64,000 bases of DNA, from positions 256,884 to 320,883 of the forward strand of contig NZ_VRKO01000010.1 in NCBI RefSeq assembly GCF_012271765.1, written 5' to 3'. The translations under genes were made by a program, and so were the position numbers. Every line of letters begins with the position of its first letter. The first letter of the stretch is position 1. Of this stretch, positions 51,162 to 60,602 are shown piece by piece. A model generated the notes under the pieces. It was not told the DNA's origin and did no database searches. It saw only the letters and a program-made list of their open reading frames with translations. The stretch is from Erwinia rhapontici. GTDB lineage: Bacteria; Pseudomonadota; Gammaproteobacteria; Enterobacterales; Enterobacteriaceae.

Positions 51162-52172
51162 TTAATGCATGCTGATTATCACCTTGCAGCAGCTGCGCGG
51201 GTCCTTCTCGAACAGTGTCATGGCCTGTTCAATCTGGCTCAGGGGCAAGGTATGGGTCACCAGTTTTTCTGGCTGAATCAGCCCCTGCTCCATCCACGCG
51301 ATAACCTGGGGGAAGCGGTGACTGTTCAGCCGTGATGTAAACAACGACAGCTCTTTGCTGGTCAGGCTTTGCTGCGTCAGGGTGCAGGGGTCGCCAGAGA
51401 AGCCCAGCAGGCCAATGCGCCCGGCCGGAGAGGCCAGTGCGGCGGCTTCGGACAGAATTGTCGGATGGCAGGCCGCATCAATAATCAGCGTGGGCTGTAC
51501 GCCGTTAAGCTGTTCTGCCAGCGGCGTGGTGCTGTTGTTCAGTGCCTGGTCCGCACCATTTTCCCGTGCCATCGTCAGGCGCTCTTTCAGACGGTCAGCA
51601 ACAATCACCGTCTTGACCTTGTAGACGCCTTTCAGCACCTGAATCGCGGTCAGCCCCATTGGCCCGGCGCCGTAAATCAGTGCCACATCATCGGGAACCG
51701 GCTTGAGGAACGCGCTGATATTGGCCGCAATGGTAAACGGCTCGACCAGGCTGGCCAGCGTGTCCGGTATCGCCTCCGGCAGCACATAAGCATTCGCCGC
51801 TGGCGCAATCGCATACTCACTGAAACCGCCATCGCGATGCACGCCGATGACCTGCAATTCGCTACAGACATTCGGTCGACCGATTGAGCAGGGATAGCAG
51901 TGGCCACAGCTGACAACCGGATCGACCGCCACGCGCTCACCGACGCGCGCACTGTCCACACCGCTGCCAGTGGCATCAATCAGACCGAAAAACTCATGAC
52001 CGATCACACGCGGATAGCGAGCGAACGGGTTGTGGCCGTGCCAGATATGCACATCCGACCCACAGATACTGGCGTACTTCACTTTAACCCGTACTTCACC
52101 GGCAGCCGGTTCCGGCAGGGGACGATCCTGCAACTGCAACTCGCCCGGACGTTCAATCACCACGCTTTTCAT
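51162..52172 (-). CDS. rspB: Zinc-type alcohol dehydrogenase RspB
   Basis: The 336-residue medium-chain dehydrogenase has the catalytic zinc site (ASICGSDVHIWHG, GHEFFG) and the structural zinc cluster CGHCYPCSIGRPNVC, then the Rossmann motif GAGPMGLTAI. Start MKSVVIERPGEL at 52172 is ten bases after the rspA stop. The frame runs further upstream only in the shadow of rspA. E. coli RspB was named with RspA for effects on starvation sensing, but the enzyme substrate is most likely a sugar acid such as L-gulonate. Confidence 0.93.
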   Translation of the reverse strand: MKSVVIERPGELQLQDRPLPEPAAGEVRVKVKYASICGSDVHIWHGHNPFARYPRVIGHEFFGLIDATGSGVDSARVGERVAVDPVVSCGHCYPCSIGRPNVCSELQVIGVHRDGGFSEYAIAPAANAYVLPEAIPDTLASLVEPFTIAANISAFLKPVPDDVALIYGAGPMGLTAIQVLKGVYKVKTVIVADRLKERLTMARENGADQALNNSTTPLAEQLNGVQPTLIIDAACHPTILSEAAALASPAGRIGLLGFSGDPCTLTQQSLTSKELSLFTSRLNSHRFPQVIAWMEQGLIQPEKLVTHTLPLSQIEQAMTLFEKDPRSCCKVIISMH

Positions 52173-52182
52173 GTTGTGCTCC

Positions 52183-53397
52183 TTACCAGTTCCACAAGGT
52201 GCCGTCTTCCAGACGGGCCACAGGCAGATAGGCGGGTTCATAGGGGTATTTCGCGGCCAGTTTTTCGTCGAACTCAATACCCAGTCCTGGTTTATCGCCC
52301 GGATGCATATAACCGTTATCGAAGCGCCAACTGTTCGGGAAGACTTCCAGCATTTGCTCGGAGTAGCCCATGTATTCCTGCACGCCGAAGTTCGGCACCC
52401 ACAGGTCAAAGTGCAGCGCTGCCGCCATGCAAATCGGTGACAGATCGGACGGCCCGTGCGATCCGGTTCGTACCTGATACAGCGAGGCGAAATCTGCGAT
52501 GCGGCGCATACCGGTAATGCCACCTGCGTGGGTGATGGTGGTGCGGATATAATCGATAAGCTGCTCTTCGATCAGCTGTTTGCAGTCCCAGATACTGTTG
52601 AACACTTCGCCCACGGCAATCGGCGTTACGGTGTGCTGACGGATCAGGCGGAAGCTTTCCTGATTTTCAGCCGGTGTTGGGTCTTCCATCCAGAACAGGC
52701 GATAGTCTTCGATGCTTTTGCCGAAGCGGGCCGCTTCGATAGGGGTCAGGCGGTGGTGCATGTCGTGCAGCAGGTGCTCATCAAAGCCGAATTTATCGCG
52801 AATGGCCTCAAACAGTTTCGGGGTGAAATCGAGGTACTTCTCGGTTGACCACAGCTGCTCTTCCGGGCGTGCGCCTTTGGTCGCGGGTTCGTAAGCTTCA
52901 CCTTTGCCTTTAGCCATTCCGTAGGTGGTTTTCATTCCCGGTACGCCGCACTGAGCGCGAATGGCTTTGAAGCCCAGCTCTTTATGCTTCGCATAGTCGT
53001 CCATCACTTCGTCAATGCTGTGCCCGGTGGTGTGACAGTAGACCATCACGCCCGTGCGCGAAGCGCCACCCAGTAGTTGATAGACCGGCATATTGGCCGC
53101 TTTGCCTTTAATGTCCCATAGCGCCTGGTCTACGGCGGAGATGGCCGACATGGTAACCGGGCCACGACGCCAGTAGGCACCCTTGTAGAAGAACTGCCAG
53201 ATATCTTCGATCTGATGGGCATCGCGGCCAATCAGCTGCGGGCAAACGTGATCTTTCAGGTAAGACGCCACCGGCAGCTCGCGGCCGTTCAGCGTGGCAT
53301 CACCAATACCGGTCAGTCCCTGGTCGGTGGTGATTTTTACGGTGACAAAGTTTCTGCCCGGGCAGGTGACAAACACTTCTGCGTTAACAATTTTCAT
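52183..53397 (-). CDS. rspA: D-mannonate dehydratase family protein RspA (enolase superfamily)
   Basis: The 404-residue protein is very close to E. coli RspA over its full length. The magnesium site and catalytic residues of the mannonate dehydratase subgroup are visible in [30 protein letters not shown] and [10 protein letters not shown]. It removes water from D-mannonate, giving 2-keto-3-deoxygluconate. Family members in operons with rspB show weak activity and may prefer another acid sugar. It is the first gene of the five-gene operon. Confidence 0.96.
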   Translation of the reverse strand: MKIVNAEVFVTCPGRNFVTVKITTDQGLTGIGDATLNGRELPVASYLKDHVCPQLIGRDAHQIEDIWQFFYKGAYWRRGPVTMSAISAVDQALWDIKGKAANMPVYQLLGGASRTGVMVYCHTTGHSIDEVMDDYAKHKELGFKAIRAQCGVPGMKTTYGMAKGKGEAYEPATKGARPEEQLWSTEKYLDFTPKLFEAIRDKFGFDEHLLHDMHHRLTPIEAARFGKSIEDYRLFWMEDPTPAENQESFRLIRQHTVTPIAVGEVFNSIWDCKQLIEEQLIDYIRTTITHAGGITGMRRIADFASLYQVRTGSHGPSDLSPICMAAALHFDLWVPNFGVQEYMGYSEQMLEVFPNSWRFDNGYMHPGDKPGLGIEFDEKLAAKYPYEPAYLPVARLEDGTLWNW

Positions 53398-53516
53398 TCT
53401 GAACCGCCTTGTACGTCAACAATGGTGAAAAAATACGCTTATAACGTACTACCATACAAGTTGTGCATGTGGGATTCGCGAGAGGGATCACATTTCGTCG
53501 GTGGAGCAGGAGGGGG

Positions 53517-53541
53517 GAAAAAGCGCCCAGGGGCGCTTTTA
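53517..53541 (-). terminator. Terminator of the orf151-orf57 pair
   Basis: On the minus strand, stem AAGCGCCC / GGGCGCTT with a two-base CT loop is followed by T residues. It comes 13 bases after the orf57 stop. Confidence 0.85.
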
Positions 53542-53553
53542 GTGAGTGTGGTA

Positions 53554-53727
53554 TTAACGCACAGGCGACGATTCAGCCTGAGTGGTGGCCTGTTTTCTCT
53601 CAACAGCTTTTATCGCATCTACCGCCTCTCCGACTTCGCGCATTCTCTGACCCAGTTTATCCACTGCTTTTTGTAGAGCGATTTGCTGTTCTTGTTCATA
53701 GATAGCATCGCGGCGTTCGTATGACAT
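53554..53727 (-). CDS. Small charged helical protein (57 aa), second gene of an unknown pair
   Basis: The 57-residue product starts MSYERRDAIYEQEQQIALQ and is almost all charged or polar, with hydrophobic residues at helical spacing (about residues 8-48). It is probably one long helix or coiled coil. A very strong AGGAGGGG ribosome site ahead of the ATG at 53727 supports this start over the longer open frame that continues to 53925. The start lies inside the end of orf151 in another frame (32-base overlap). Ends in an intrinsic terminator. I do not recognise the family. Confidence 0.72.
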   Translation of the reverse strand: MSYERRDAIYEQEQQIALQKAVDKLGQRMREVGEAVDAIKAVERKQATTQAESSPVR

Positions 53728-54151
53728 ATCCCCTCCTGTTGGGTTGAAAACCTGACTCAAGTGTATTTCCTGATACAAAATGCTTTTTGACGATACGCTG
53801 ATATATTTTGCATAGCTTGTCATTAACAGCAAGAAAGAGATACATACCAGCATGGTACTGAATATAGTGTTCAATAAGTGCTCTTTCGACATGGCGGATA
53901 ACATGTATAGACGAAATATTTCCACGCGGAGGATGAAAGCATGTTGAGTTTTTTACGCGATTATCACGAGTATCAAAAGAAACTTCATAAGCGCCATTGT
54001 GGCTCAAGGTAAAGCCTGCTTGTAAGTGGATACCTGAATCACTTTGTTGAGTAATCTGCTGAATAACCAACTCATATTCTACATCTTTTGATGTAAAATC
54101 ATTAAAGTAGGTAACTCTGTTGGTGTAAAGATAGAATGGCCTGAATTCCAT
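53696..54151 (-). CDS. Protein of unknown function (151 aa), first gene of an unknown pair
   Basis: The 151-residue soluble protein starts MEFRPFYLYTNRVTYFNDF. Start at 54151 leaves eight to nine bases after AAGGAG. The ATG at 54160 touches that site. Strand-rich N-terminal half (about 20-75) is followed by a helix RHVERALIEHYIQYH, a hydrophobic strand GMYLFLAVND and a basic C-terminus with the conserved-looking RRGYVIRTP. I do not recognise the family. Base composition is clearly more AT-rich than the neighbours (about a third G+C in a 60-base stretch counted by eye), a sign of recent transfer. Confidence 0.72.
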   Translation of the reverse strand: MEFRPFYLYTNRVTYFNDFTSKDVEYELVIQQITQQSDSGIHLQAGFTLSHNGAYEVSFDTRDNRVKNSTCFHPPRGNISSIHVIRHVERALIEHYIQYHAGMYLFLAVNDKLCKIYQRIVKKHFVSGNTLESGFQPNRRGYVIRTPRCYL

Positions 54152-54278
54152 TTCCGTCATCTCCTTATTTATCCGCAACAAAAATAAAGACATCTGTTAT
54201 TACAGGGGATAATAACGATAACGTTTAATGGTTTCCTCTAATCAGGTCTGCTTATTCATTATTCTGGAGCTGCGCCGC

Positions 54279-54313
54279 AAAAATTCACCCTGACGTTAAT
54301 AACGACAGGGTGA
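54279..54313 (-). terminator. Terminator downstream of yegS
   Basis: On the minus strand, stem CACCCTG / CAGGGTG with an internal ACGTTA-type loop is followed by TTTTT. It lies about 23 bases after the yegS stop. Confidence 0.8.
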
Positions 54314-54335
54314 GCAGAACATTGCGCAGAGAATA

Positions 54336-55235
54336 TTACATCAGTAATTCACAGGAGGGTGGCAGGCGGCATTCCAGTGCATCCGGCATCACCTCAATGC
54401 GAAATTCTGTCCCGCTCAGGGGTTCGCCATCGAGATTAAAGGTCATCTCATTCGGCGCACGAATGGTCAGCCATGGCAGTGAGGCGGTGATCAGATTAGG
54501 ATTTTCTTCGTTACTGGTTAACTTATGCACCAGCGTGGGCAACAGCTCCTGCGAGGTGGCGATACTCAACTCCAGTTTGCCATCGTTAATCAGCGCCGTT
54601 GGGCACAGACGCTGACCGCCACCCGCCTGACGACCATTCCCAATACCAATCACCAGCGCATCGCCCTGCCAGTGAAAATCCGGGCCTTCCAGCGTACAAC
54701 TGTCGGCTTTCAGGGTATCCATGCGCATCAGCCCATGAATAAAGTAGGACACGCCCCCCAGGGCAGATTTCAGTTTTTCCGGGGTTTCGGTGGTAATCCG
54801 CGTTCCGAACCCGCCAGTGGCCATATTGATGAAGTAGTGATCATCATTCACCCGCGCGAGGTCAATGGCCGTGGCTTTCCCGAGAATCGCCAGGCGCAGT
54901 GCGTTTTCCATCTCCAGCGGGATACCTGCGCTGGTGGCAAAGTCATTGGCGGTGCCCAGCGGCACCAGGCCCAGCACCGGACGGCGCTCAGGCGATAATC
55001 CGGCGAGCGCAGTCGCCACTTCGTTAATGGTGCCATCGCCGCCAGCGGCAATGACGGTTTCAGCCTGCAATGCTACCGCTTCGCGCACGTAGCGCTCGCC
55101 GTCACCGTGCTCCCAGGTCACCCGCACTTCCAGCGGGAATCCCTCATTGCGCAGTGTCGCTATGGCCTCACGCAGCGCTTCATTGCCTGCGCTTTTACCA
55201 TTTAAGATTGCCAGCGTAAGTGAATGTTTTTCCAT
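54336..55235 (-). CDS. yegS: Lipid kinase YegS
   Basis: The 299-residue protein has the diacylglycerol-kinase-like catalytic domain, with [14 protein letters not shown] (residues about 62-75) as nucleotide-binding signature and PLGTANDFA next. E. coli YegS phosphorylates phosphatidylglycerol in vitro. Start at 55235 follows AGGGATTAAAA. The longer frame to 55280 has no ribosome site. Order yegS before trhP is as in E. coli. Confidence 0.94.
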   Translation of the reverse strand: MEKHSLTLAILNGKSAGNEALREAIATLRNEGFPLEVRVTWEHGDGERYVREAVALQAETVIAAGGDGTINEVATALAGLSPERRPVLGLVPLGTANDFATSAGIPLEMENALRLAILGKATAIDLARVNDDHYFINMATGGFGTRITTETPEKLKSALGGVSYFIHGLMRMDTLKADSCTLEGPDFHWQGDALVIGIGNGRQAGGGQRLCPTALINDGKLELSIATSQELLPTLVHKLTSNEENPNLITASLPWLTIRAPNEMTFNLDGEPLSGTEFRIEVMPDALECRLPPSCELLM

Positions 55236-55349
55236 TTTTAATCCCTGAAGGCATTTGCGGTTTGCATCAACATATAGCATACCCTGCCACAGAGGGTTAC
55301 CTCAGGTCGAAAAAGCGCGGAGTTTTCTGAAAAAAACGCGGGGGCTGAA

Positions 55350-55449
55350 AAAAGAAATGGCCCGCACGGGGGAGCCGTGTGGGCCGAATAAGGTGGTTCT
55401 GGACACCAGGGTCCAGATAACATGCTATTTGGATTTGTTCGTTAGGAGC
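55350..55449 (-). ncRNA. cyaR: Probable CyaR (RyeE) small RNA
   Basis: On the minus strand, directly downstream of trhP as in E. coli, a TATGAT -10 box (55456-55461) precedes about 100 bases that end in a terminator: stem GGCCCACACGG / CCGTGCGGGCC, then a T-rich tail (55348-55358). Before the terminator an upstream hairpin TGGAC / GTCCA exposes CCAGAACCACCTTATTC, close to the E. coli CyaR segment GGAACCACCTCCTTAG, which pairs with target ribosome sites. E. coli CyaR is CRP-activated, Hfq-bound and represses ompX, luxS and nadE. Sequence elsewhere is diverged. The 5' end is estimated. Confidence 0.8.
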
Positions 55450-55480
55450 GGGAGCATCATAACGATGATTGCCATGCGGT

Positions 55481-55498
55481 AATGTGATCGCATTCTAA
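55481..55498 (-). promoter_or_regulatory. Candidate CRP site before the CyaR-like RNA
   Basis: On the plus strand AATGTGATCGCATTCTAA has a clear TGTGA half and a poorer second half. Its centre (about 55490.5) lies 41.5 bases from the predicted RNA start at 55449, the class II position that fits CRP-dependent cyaR transcription. Confidence 0.6.
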
Positions 55499-55509
55499 GA
55501 TCAGTAACA

Positions 55510-56892
55510 TCATGTAACTTCTTTCGCAGTTTCCACCGCATGAGGATTGCGGGTGGTGGTGCCTGCGAGATTACGCATCAGCAGGGCATACTGAAGATCC
55601 ATTTCCTCCGGCAGCGGCAGCCACACCAGATGGCCGTTGCCCGGTGCCACATCAATCGGCTGTGCTTTTCCATTTTCCATCTGCGTCAGGGTGAAGTTGA
55701 TATTTCCCGCCGGGGACATCAGTTCCAGACTGTCGCCCACGCTAAATTTGTTCTTCACATCCACTTGCGCCAGGGCGCCACGGCGCTCACCTGTAAATTC
55801 ACCGACAAACTGCTGACGGTCTGAGACCGAGTAGCCAGCATCATAGCTCTGATAGCTGTCATGCGTATGGCGGCGCAGGAAGCCTTCGGTATAACCGCGA
55901 TGTGCCAGCCCTTCCAGGGTTTCCAGCAGGGCAGGGTCAAAGGGCTTCCCGGCGGCAGCATCGTCAATAGCGCGCCGATATACCTGAGCGGTGCGTGCGC
56001 AGTAATAAAAGGATTTGGTGCGTCCTTCGATTTTCAGCGAGTGGATGCCCATCTGCGTCAGACGCTCAACGTGCGCCACGGCGCGCAGATCTTTCGAATT
56101 CATAATGTAGGTGCCGTGTTCATCTTCGAAGGCGGTCATATACTCACCCGGGCGCATGGCCTCTTCGATCATAAACACTTTATCCGTTGGCTGCCCGGCG
56201 CCCAGCGTGGGCTCGACATTCTGTACGGTAATCGGCGCCTGGCGATGCACGATATTGCCAATCGCATCCTCTTTGCCTTCCTGGACGTTATATTCCCAGC
56301 GGCAGGCATTGGTGCAGGTGCCCTGATTCGGGTCGCGTTTGTTGATGTAGCCGGAAAGCAGGCAGCGGCCGGAGTAGGCCATGCAGAGTGCGCCGTGGAC
56401 GAAAATTTCCAGCTCCATCTCTGGCACCTGCTGACGAATCTCACCGATCTCTTCCAGAGACAGCTCGCGTGACAGAATCACCCTTGTCAGCCCCATCTGT
56501 TGCCAGAATTTCACCGTCGCCCAGTTGACGGCGTTCGCCTGCACTGACAGATGAATATCCATCTGTGGAAACGCTTCGCGCACCAGCATGATCAGCCCGG
56601 GATCGGACATGATCAGCGCATCTGGCTGCATATCAATCACCGGTTTCAGGTCACGAATAAAGGTTTTCAGCTTGGCGTTATGCGGGGCAATATTCACCAC
56701 CACGTAGAATTTTTTGCCAAGCGCATGGGCTTCATTAATGCCCGTGGCCAGATTCTCATGGTTGAATTCGTTATTGCGCACGCGCAGGCTGTAACGAGGC
56801 TGACCGGCATACACGGCATCTGCGCCATACGCAAAAGCGTAACGCATATTTTTCAGTGTCCCGGCCGGAGAAAGCAGTTCCGGTTTTTTCAT
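55510..56892 (-). CDS. trhP: tRNA 5-hydroxyuridine synthesis protein TrhP (YegQ), peptidase U32 family
   Basis: The 460-residue protein is needed, together with prephenate, for 5-hydroxyuridine at position 34 of tRNAs (precursor of cmo5U). N-terminal MKKPELLSPAGTLKNMRYAFAYGADAVYAG is the U32 domain. The cysteine cluster in the middle (HGALCMAYSGRCLLS and GTCTNACRWEY) probably holds an Fe-S cluster. Length and gene neighbours match E. coli YegQ, where yegP is absent or elsewhere. Confidence 0.95.
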   Translation of the reverse strand: MKKPELLSPAGTLKNMRYAFAYGADAVYAGQPRYSLRVRNNEFNHENLATGINEAHALGKKFYVVVNIAPHNAKLKTFIRDLKPVIDMQPDALIMSDPGLIMLVREAFPQMDIHLSVQANAVNWATVKFWQQMGLTRVILSRELSLEEIGEIRQQVPEMELEIFVHGALCMAYSGRCLLSGYINKRDPNQGTCTNACRWEYNVQEGKEDAIGNIVHRQAPITVQNVEPTLGAGQPTDKVFMIEEAMRPGEYMTAFEDEHGTYIMNSKDLRAVAHVERLTQMGIHSLKIEGRTKSFYYCARTAQVYRRAIDDAAAGKPFDPALLETLEGLAHRGYTEGFLRRHTHDSYQSYDAGYSVSDRQQFVGEFTGERRGALAQVDVKNKFSVGDSLELMSPAGNINFTLTQMENGKAQPIDVAPGNGHLVWLPLPEEMDLQYALLMRNLAGTTTRNPHAVETAKEVT

Positions 56893-56948
56893 AATGTCTC
56901 AGTCTGATGTCAGGTCAGATATTGCGATGATGATATTTAGGTGCGGCG

Positions 56949-57031
56949 CGGGTCAGGCATGCCTGGCCCCTGGGGAGGAGCGAGACGGTCAAACCCGGAG
57001 ATCAACGTAGGGGCGCGGCATGCCTCGCCCG
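56949..57031. repeat. Two degenerate REP-like palindromes between trhP and baeR
   Basis: 56950-56969 has arms GGGTCAGGCA / TGCCTGGCCC with one G-T pair. 57011-57030 has arms GGGCGCGGCA / TGCCTCGCCC with one mismatch. Both are imperfect members of the family seen elsewhere in the window. Confidence 0.7.
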
Positions 57032-57082
57032 GTGTTTTGCCCGGCGGGGATTGTAAGGCGGTGATTGTTTGGGGAAATTGAT

Positions 57083-57790
57083 CTACATCAAACGACAGAT
57101 ATCTGCTTCCCAGCGATATCCCATGCCATAGACTGCACGGATAAATGGCTGGTCGGCATCCAGCAATTCCAGTTTGCGGCGCAGGTTCTTAATATGGCTG
57201 TCGATAGTACGGTCAGTGACCACGCGATAGTCGTCATAGAGATGATTCAGCAACTGCTCGCGTGAGAACACTTTGCCCGGCTCCTGAGCCAGGGTTTTCA
57301 ACAGACGGAACTCCGCGGGCGTCAGATCGAGGGGTTTATCGTCCCAGCTTGCCTGGAAACGGTTTTCATCCACCTTCAGCAGCGACACCTGACGGGCTTC
57401 TTCCGGGGTGCGCTGACAGCGTTTAAGAATGGTTTTGACACGCGCCACCACTTCACGCGGGCTGAAAGGCTTACAGATGTAGTCATCGGCGCCAATTTCC
57501 AGACCGAGCAGGCGGTCAATCTCTTCAATCTTTGCCGTCACCATCACCACGGGCAGGTCGGAGAAACCGCGCAGTTCGCGGCACACCGATAAACCGTCCA
57601 GCCCCGGCAGCATCAGATCCAGCAGGACCAGGTCCGGTGAATGCTGTTTTACCCATCCCAGCACTTCATCACCGCGCAGCAGATGATGGGTACGAAAGTT
57701 AGCGGCCTGCAGGTAATCGATCATCAGTTGGCCGAGTTTGGGTTCGTCTTCAACGATTAAAATCAGCGGAGCGGGCGTGTCGAGCGTCAT
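57083..57790 (-). CDS. baeR: Envelope stress response regulator BaeR
   Basis: The 235-residue OmpR-type regulator has an N-terminal receiver domain with phosphoacceptor Asp58 ([11 protein letters not shown]), acidic pair in VEDE and Lys in CKPFSP, and a C-terminal winged helix with [15 protein letters not shown]. It activates mdtABCD, acrD and spy in E. coli under indole, flavonoid or metal stress. Start at 57790. It stands 16 bases after baeS. Last gene of the mdt-bae operon. Confidence 0.96.
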   Translation of the reverse strand: MTLDTPAPLILIVEDEPKLGQLMIDYLQAANFRTHHLLRGDEVLGWVKQHSPDLVLLDLMLPGLDGLSVCRELRGFSDLPVVMVTAKIEEIDRLLGLEIGADDYICKPFSPREVVARVKTILKRCQRTPEEARQVSLLKVDENRFQASWDDKPLDLTPAEFRLLKTLAQEPGKVFSREQLLNHLYDDYRVVTDRTIDSHIKNLRRKLELLDADQPFIRAVYGMGYRWEADICRLM

Positions 57791-57806
57791 AGTATGGTCG
57801 CCATGG

Positions 57807-59192
57807 TCAGTGAGTCTTATACGGCAAGTGTACCGTAATTCGCACGCCACCGGCATCGGAGTGCTCCGCAACAATGGTGCCGTCATGCGCTTCGACAATA
57901 TTATGGCAGATAGCCAGCCCCAATCCTGAGCCCCCGCTGGCCCGGTTACGTGAACCTTCAGCACGGAAGAAACGCTCAAAAATCTGCGTCCGCTGTTCAT
58001 CGCTGATACCGGGGGCGCTGTCATCGAAGTGCAGCACATTGGCATTGGCACGTTGTTGCAGCGTGATATGAAGACTGCCGCCGGGATCGGTATAGCGCAG
58101 GCTGTTTTCCATCAGGTTGGTGAACAGTTGCATCAGACGATCCGGGTCGCCAAACTGAGGTGCCTGGTCGGGTAACGTCAGCGTCAGATTCAGCGGATGC
58201 TGTTCAAAACGATGGCGGAAATTGCCGGAGACCAGTTCGAGCAGCGGGACGAGATCGGTCTGGCTTTTACGATAGGCCAGAGCCCCTTCATCTGACAGTG
58301 ATAACTGATGAACATCGTCCACCAGCTTGGTCAGCGTGGCGACCTCGCCCTGTAAGGACACAATCGATTCCGGGGTCAGTTTCCGCACCCCGTCCTGAAT
58401 CGCTTCCAGTTCACCGCGCAGGATCGCCAGCGGCGTGCGCAGCTCGTGGGAGATATCGGCCATAAACGCACGGCGCATTTTTTCGTTTTTCTCCAGCGTG
58501 TTGGCGAGGCGGTTAAAGTCCTGCGCCAGCCTGCCCAGCTCATCGCGGCTGGAGGCCTGCACCCGGCTGGTAAAATTCCCTGTCGCGAGGTGATGGGTGC
58601 CTTCCACCAGACGTTTTACCGGCGCCAGCAGCCCCCGTGACAGCAGCCAGGTAACGGCTGCGGCCAGCAGCATCGTCAGGCCGACGATCATCCAACTGGT
58701 ACGATTCTGCTGCCGATCGAAATTAATGTCGGCGCTGCGCGTCAGGCGTTCAGAGGGGGAGCCAATCACCCAGCCGACCACTTTACCATTGCTGGTGGTA
58801 ATACTGCGGCGGGAGCCTTCCTGCGGTACCGGTGCGCGTGGGCCAATCATCACATGATACTGCTGGTCGATAATCCAGAACTGTGTACGCCAGCCGTGAG
58901 GCGGAAGCTGATTGTTGGCATCCGGGTTCTGCTCCAGCGAGCGCAGAATATTGAACACCAGCTTGTTGTTATTACGCAGGAAATCCCAGTTGCCATGCTG
59001 CTCATACTGGTCTGCCAGCGCATCGCTGAGCAGCGTGAGCCGCTGCTCATTGCCACGTTTGATATAGTCGATAAAACCGTGTTCGAAGCTCAGACGAACG
59101 CCCCAGTGCATGGTGATCAACACCAGCATGCAGGTGGAGAAGATTGCCGCGAAAAGCTTGGCAGTGATGCCGATACGTAATTTTGCCAGCAT
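57807..59192 (-). CDS. baeS: Sensor histidine kinase BaeS
   Basis: The 461-residue inner-membrane kinase has two membrane helices (about residues 10-32 and 167-187) around a periplasmic sensor, a HAMP domain, the DHp domain with His249 in [13 protein letters not shown] and the ATPase domain with [13 protein letters not shown] (N box) and [13 protein letters not shown] (G2). Its start shares a base with the mdtD stop (TAATG), so it is translated from the mdt message. Confidence 0.96.
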   Translation of the reverse strand: MLAKLRIGITAKLFAAIFSTCMLVLITMHWGVRLSFEHGFIDYIKRGNEQRLTLLSDALADQYEQHGNWDFLRNNNKLVFNILRSLEQNPDANNQLPPHGWRTQFWIIDQQYHVMIGPRAPVPQEGSRRSITTSNGKVVGWVIGSPSERLTRSADINFDRQQNRTSWMIVGLTMLLAAAVTWLLSRGLLAPVKRLVEGTHHLATGNFTSRVQASSRDELGRLAQDFNRLANTLEKNEKMRRAFMADISHELRTPLAILRGELEAIQDGVRKLTPESIVSLQGEVATLTKLVDDVHQLSLSDEGALAYRKSQTDLVPLLELVSGNFRHRFEQHPLNLTLTLPDQAPQFGDPDRLMQLFTNLMENSLRYTDPGGSLHITLQQRANANVLHFDDSAPGISDEQRTQIFERFFRAEGSRNRASGGSGLGLAICHNIVEAHDGTIVAEHSDAGGVRITVHLPYKTH

Positions 59193-60598
59193 TAAGGCTT
59201 TCTCCTGCGCGCCGGAAGCGTATTAGGGGACGTCTCTTTGGGGACACGCCAGAAAACAAAGACCGGCAGGGCAATGATCAGTGCCATACACAGCCAGGTA
59301 TAGATAAACGTCTCTGCGATTTGCGGGCTGCCGCTCGCGGCCTCGTGGCCGAAGGTGCCCAACAGCAGCCCGGCCACGGTCACGCCGATACTCATCGACA
59401 GCTGCATCACCATCGACAGCAGGCTGTTACCGCTGCTGGCAAGCTCGTCAGGCAGCTCTTTCAGCGTCAGTGTATTCATGGCAGAGAAGCGAATGGCGTT
59501 GACCATCCCTTGTAAAAACAGCACCACGGGCAGCAGGGCATGCCAGCCCATCAGCGCCACGGCAGGGAACAAGAGCACCACCAGCGCCAGTGCCAGTGTC
59601 GACCCCATCAACACATGGCGGTAGCCAAAGCGGTTAACGATCTGCACCACAATGCGCTTCATTCCCATATTGCCCAGCACCATCGGGATCATCATTAATC
59701 CCGCGTGCAGCGGGCTGTAACCCATGCCGATTTGCAGAAAAATGGGCGTCATAAACGGCAGCATGCCACTGCCGATACGTCCGGTCAGGCTGCCAATCAG
59801 GCCAATAGAATAGATGCGATTGTCGAACAGTTTCAGGCTGAACAGTGCGCCATCGTTGTGACGGGCATGCAGCAGATAAAACAGCAGGCTGAAGACGCCG
59901 CAGAGGATCAGCAGACACAGCAGCAGGGGGGAGAGACCGGAGCCGCGCTGGCCGTCCAGCGCCAGCGTGAGCGTGGCCATACCGGCTGCCAGCAGCAGAT
60001 AGCCGGTAAAATCGAAGCGTCGGGTTTGCAGGGTAAAGTTTGACATCAACGTGAGCGTGGCAATCGCCCCGATAATCCCCACCGGGATGTTGATCAGGAA
60101 AATCCAGTGCCAACTGGCGTACTCGACCAGCACACCACCCAGCGCCGGGCCGAGCAGCGGGCCAATTTGTCCCGGCAGGGTGACGAAGGTCATTGCGGCC
60201 ATATAGTCGGCACGCGGCACCAGCTTCATCACCGTTAAGCGGCCCACCGGTACCATCATTGCCCCTCCGATGCCCTGTAACACGCGTGAGAGAATCAGCT
60301 GGTCCAGCGTGGTGGAGAGCGCACAGCAGAGCGAGCCCGCACTGAACAGCACAATGGCGCTGAAGAACACATTTCGCACCCCGAAGCGGTCTGCCAGCCA
60401 GCCGCTGATCGGCAGCATCACCGCCACCGTCAGCACGTAGGAGACAATCACCGAATGCATATTCAGCGGGCTTTGATGCAGGCTGGCCGCCATCGAGGGC
60501 AGCGCCGTATTGACGATGGTGGTATCCAGCGTCTGCATAAAGAAGCCGAAGGCCACTATCCACAATTGCCAGCGTACGGAGGCAGGAGGTGCGTTCAT
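59192..60598 (-). CDS. mdtD: MFS transporter MdtD (DHA2 family)
   Basis: The 468-residue protein has fourteen membrane helices and the MFS motifs [12 protein letters not shown] (helix 1) and [13 protein letters not shown]. It belongs to the mdtABCD operon but is not needed for the RND pump itself. Citrate or arabinose-linked export has been proposed in E. coli. Start [12 protein letters not shown] at 60598 follows GGGGAAAGC, four bases after the mdtC stop. An upstream ATG at 60628 would overlap mdtC. Confidence 0.94.
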   Translation of the reverse strand: MNAPPASVRWQLWIVAFGFFMQTLDTTIVNTALPSMAASLHQSPLNMHSVIVSYVLTVAVMLPISGWLADRFGVRNVFFSAIVLFSAGSLCCALSTTLDQLILSRVLQGIGGAMMVPVGRLTVMKLVPRADYMAAMTFVTLPGQIGPLLGPALGGVLVEYASWHWIFLINIPVGIIGAIATLTLMSNFTLQTRRFDFTGYLLLAAGMATLTLALDGQRGSGLSPLLLCLLILCGVFSLLFYLLHARHNDGALFSLKLFDNRIYSIGLIGSLTGRIGSGMLPFMTPIFLQIGMGYSPLHAGLMMIPMVLGNMGMKRIVVQIVNRFGYRHVLMGSTLALALVVLLFPAVALMGWHALLPVVLFLQGMVNAIRFSAMNTLTLKELPDELASSGNSLLSMVMQLSMSIGVTVAGLLLGTFGHEAASGSPQIAETFIYTWLCMALIIALPVFVFWRVPKETSPNTLPARRRKP

Positions 60599-60602
60599 GG
60601 CA

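Noticed and set aside
53728-53925. N-terminal extension of orf57 with a membrane segment
   Set aside because: The part before 53727 lies within orf151 in another frame. The strong AGGAGGGG favours the internal start. It cannot be excluded fully.
59634-60563. Long open frame of 309 codons inside mdtD
   Set aside because: It is in another frame of the same strand as mdtD, overlaps it completely and has no family features.
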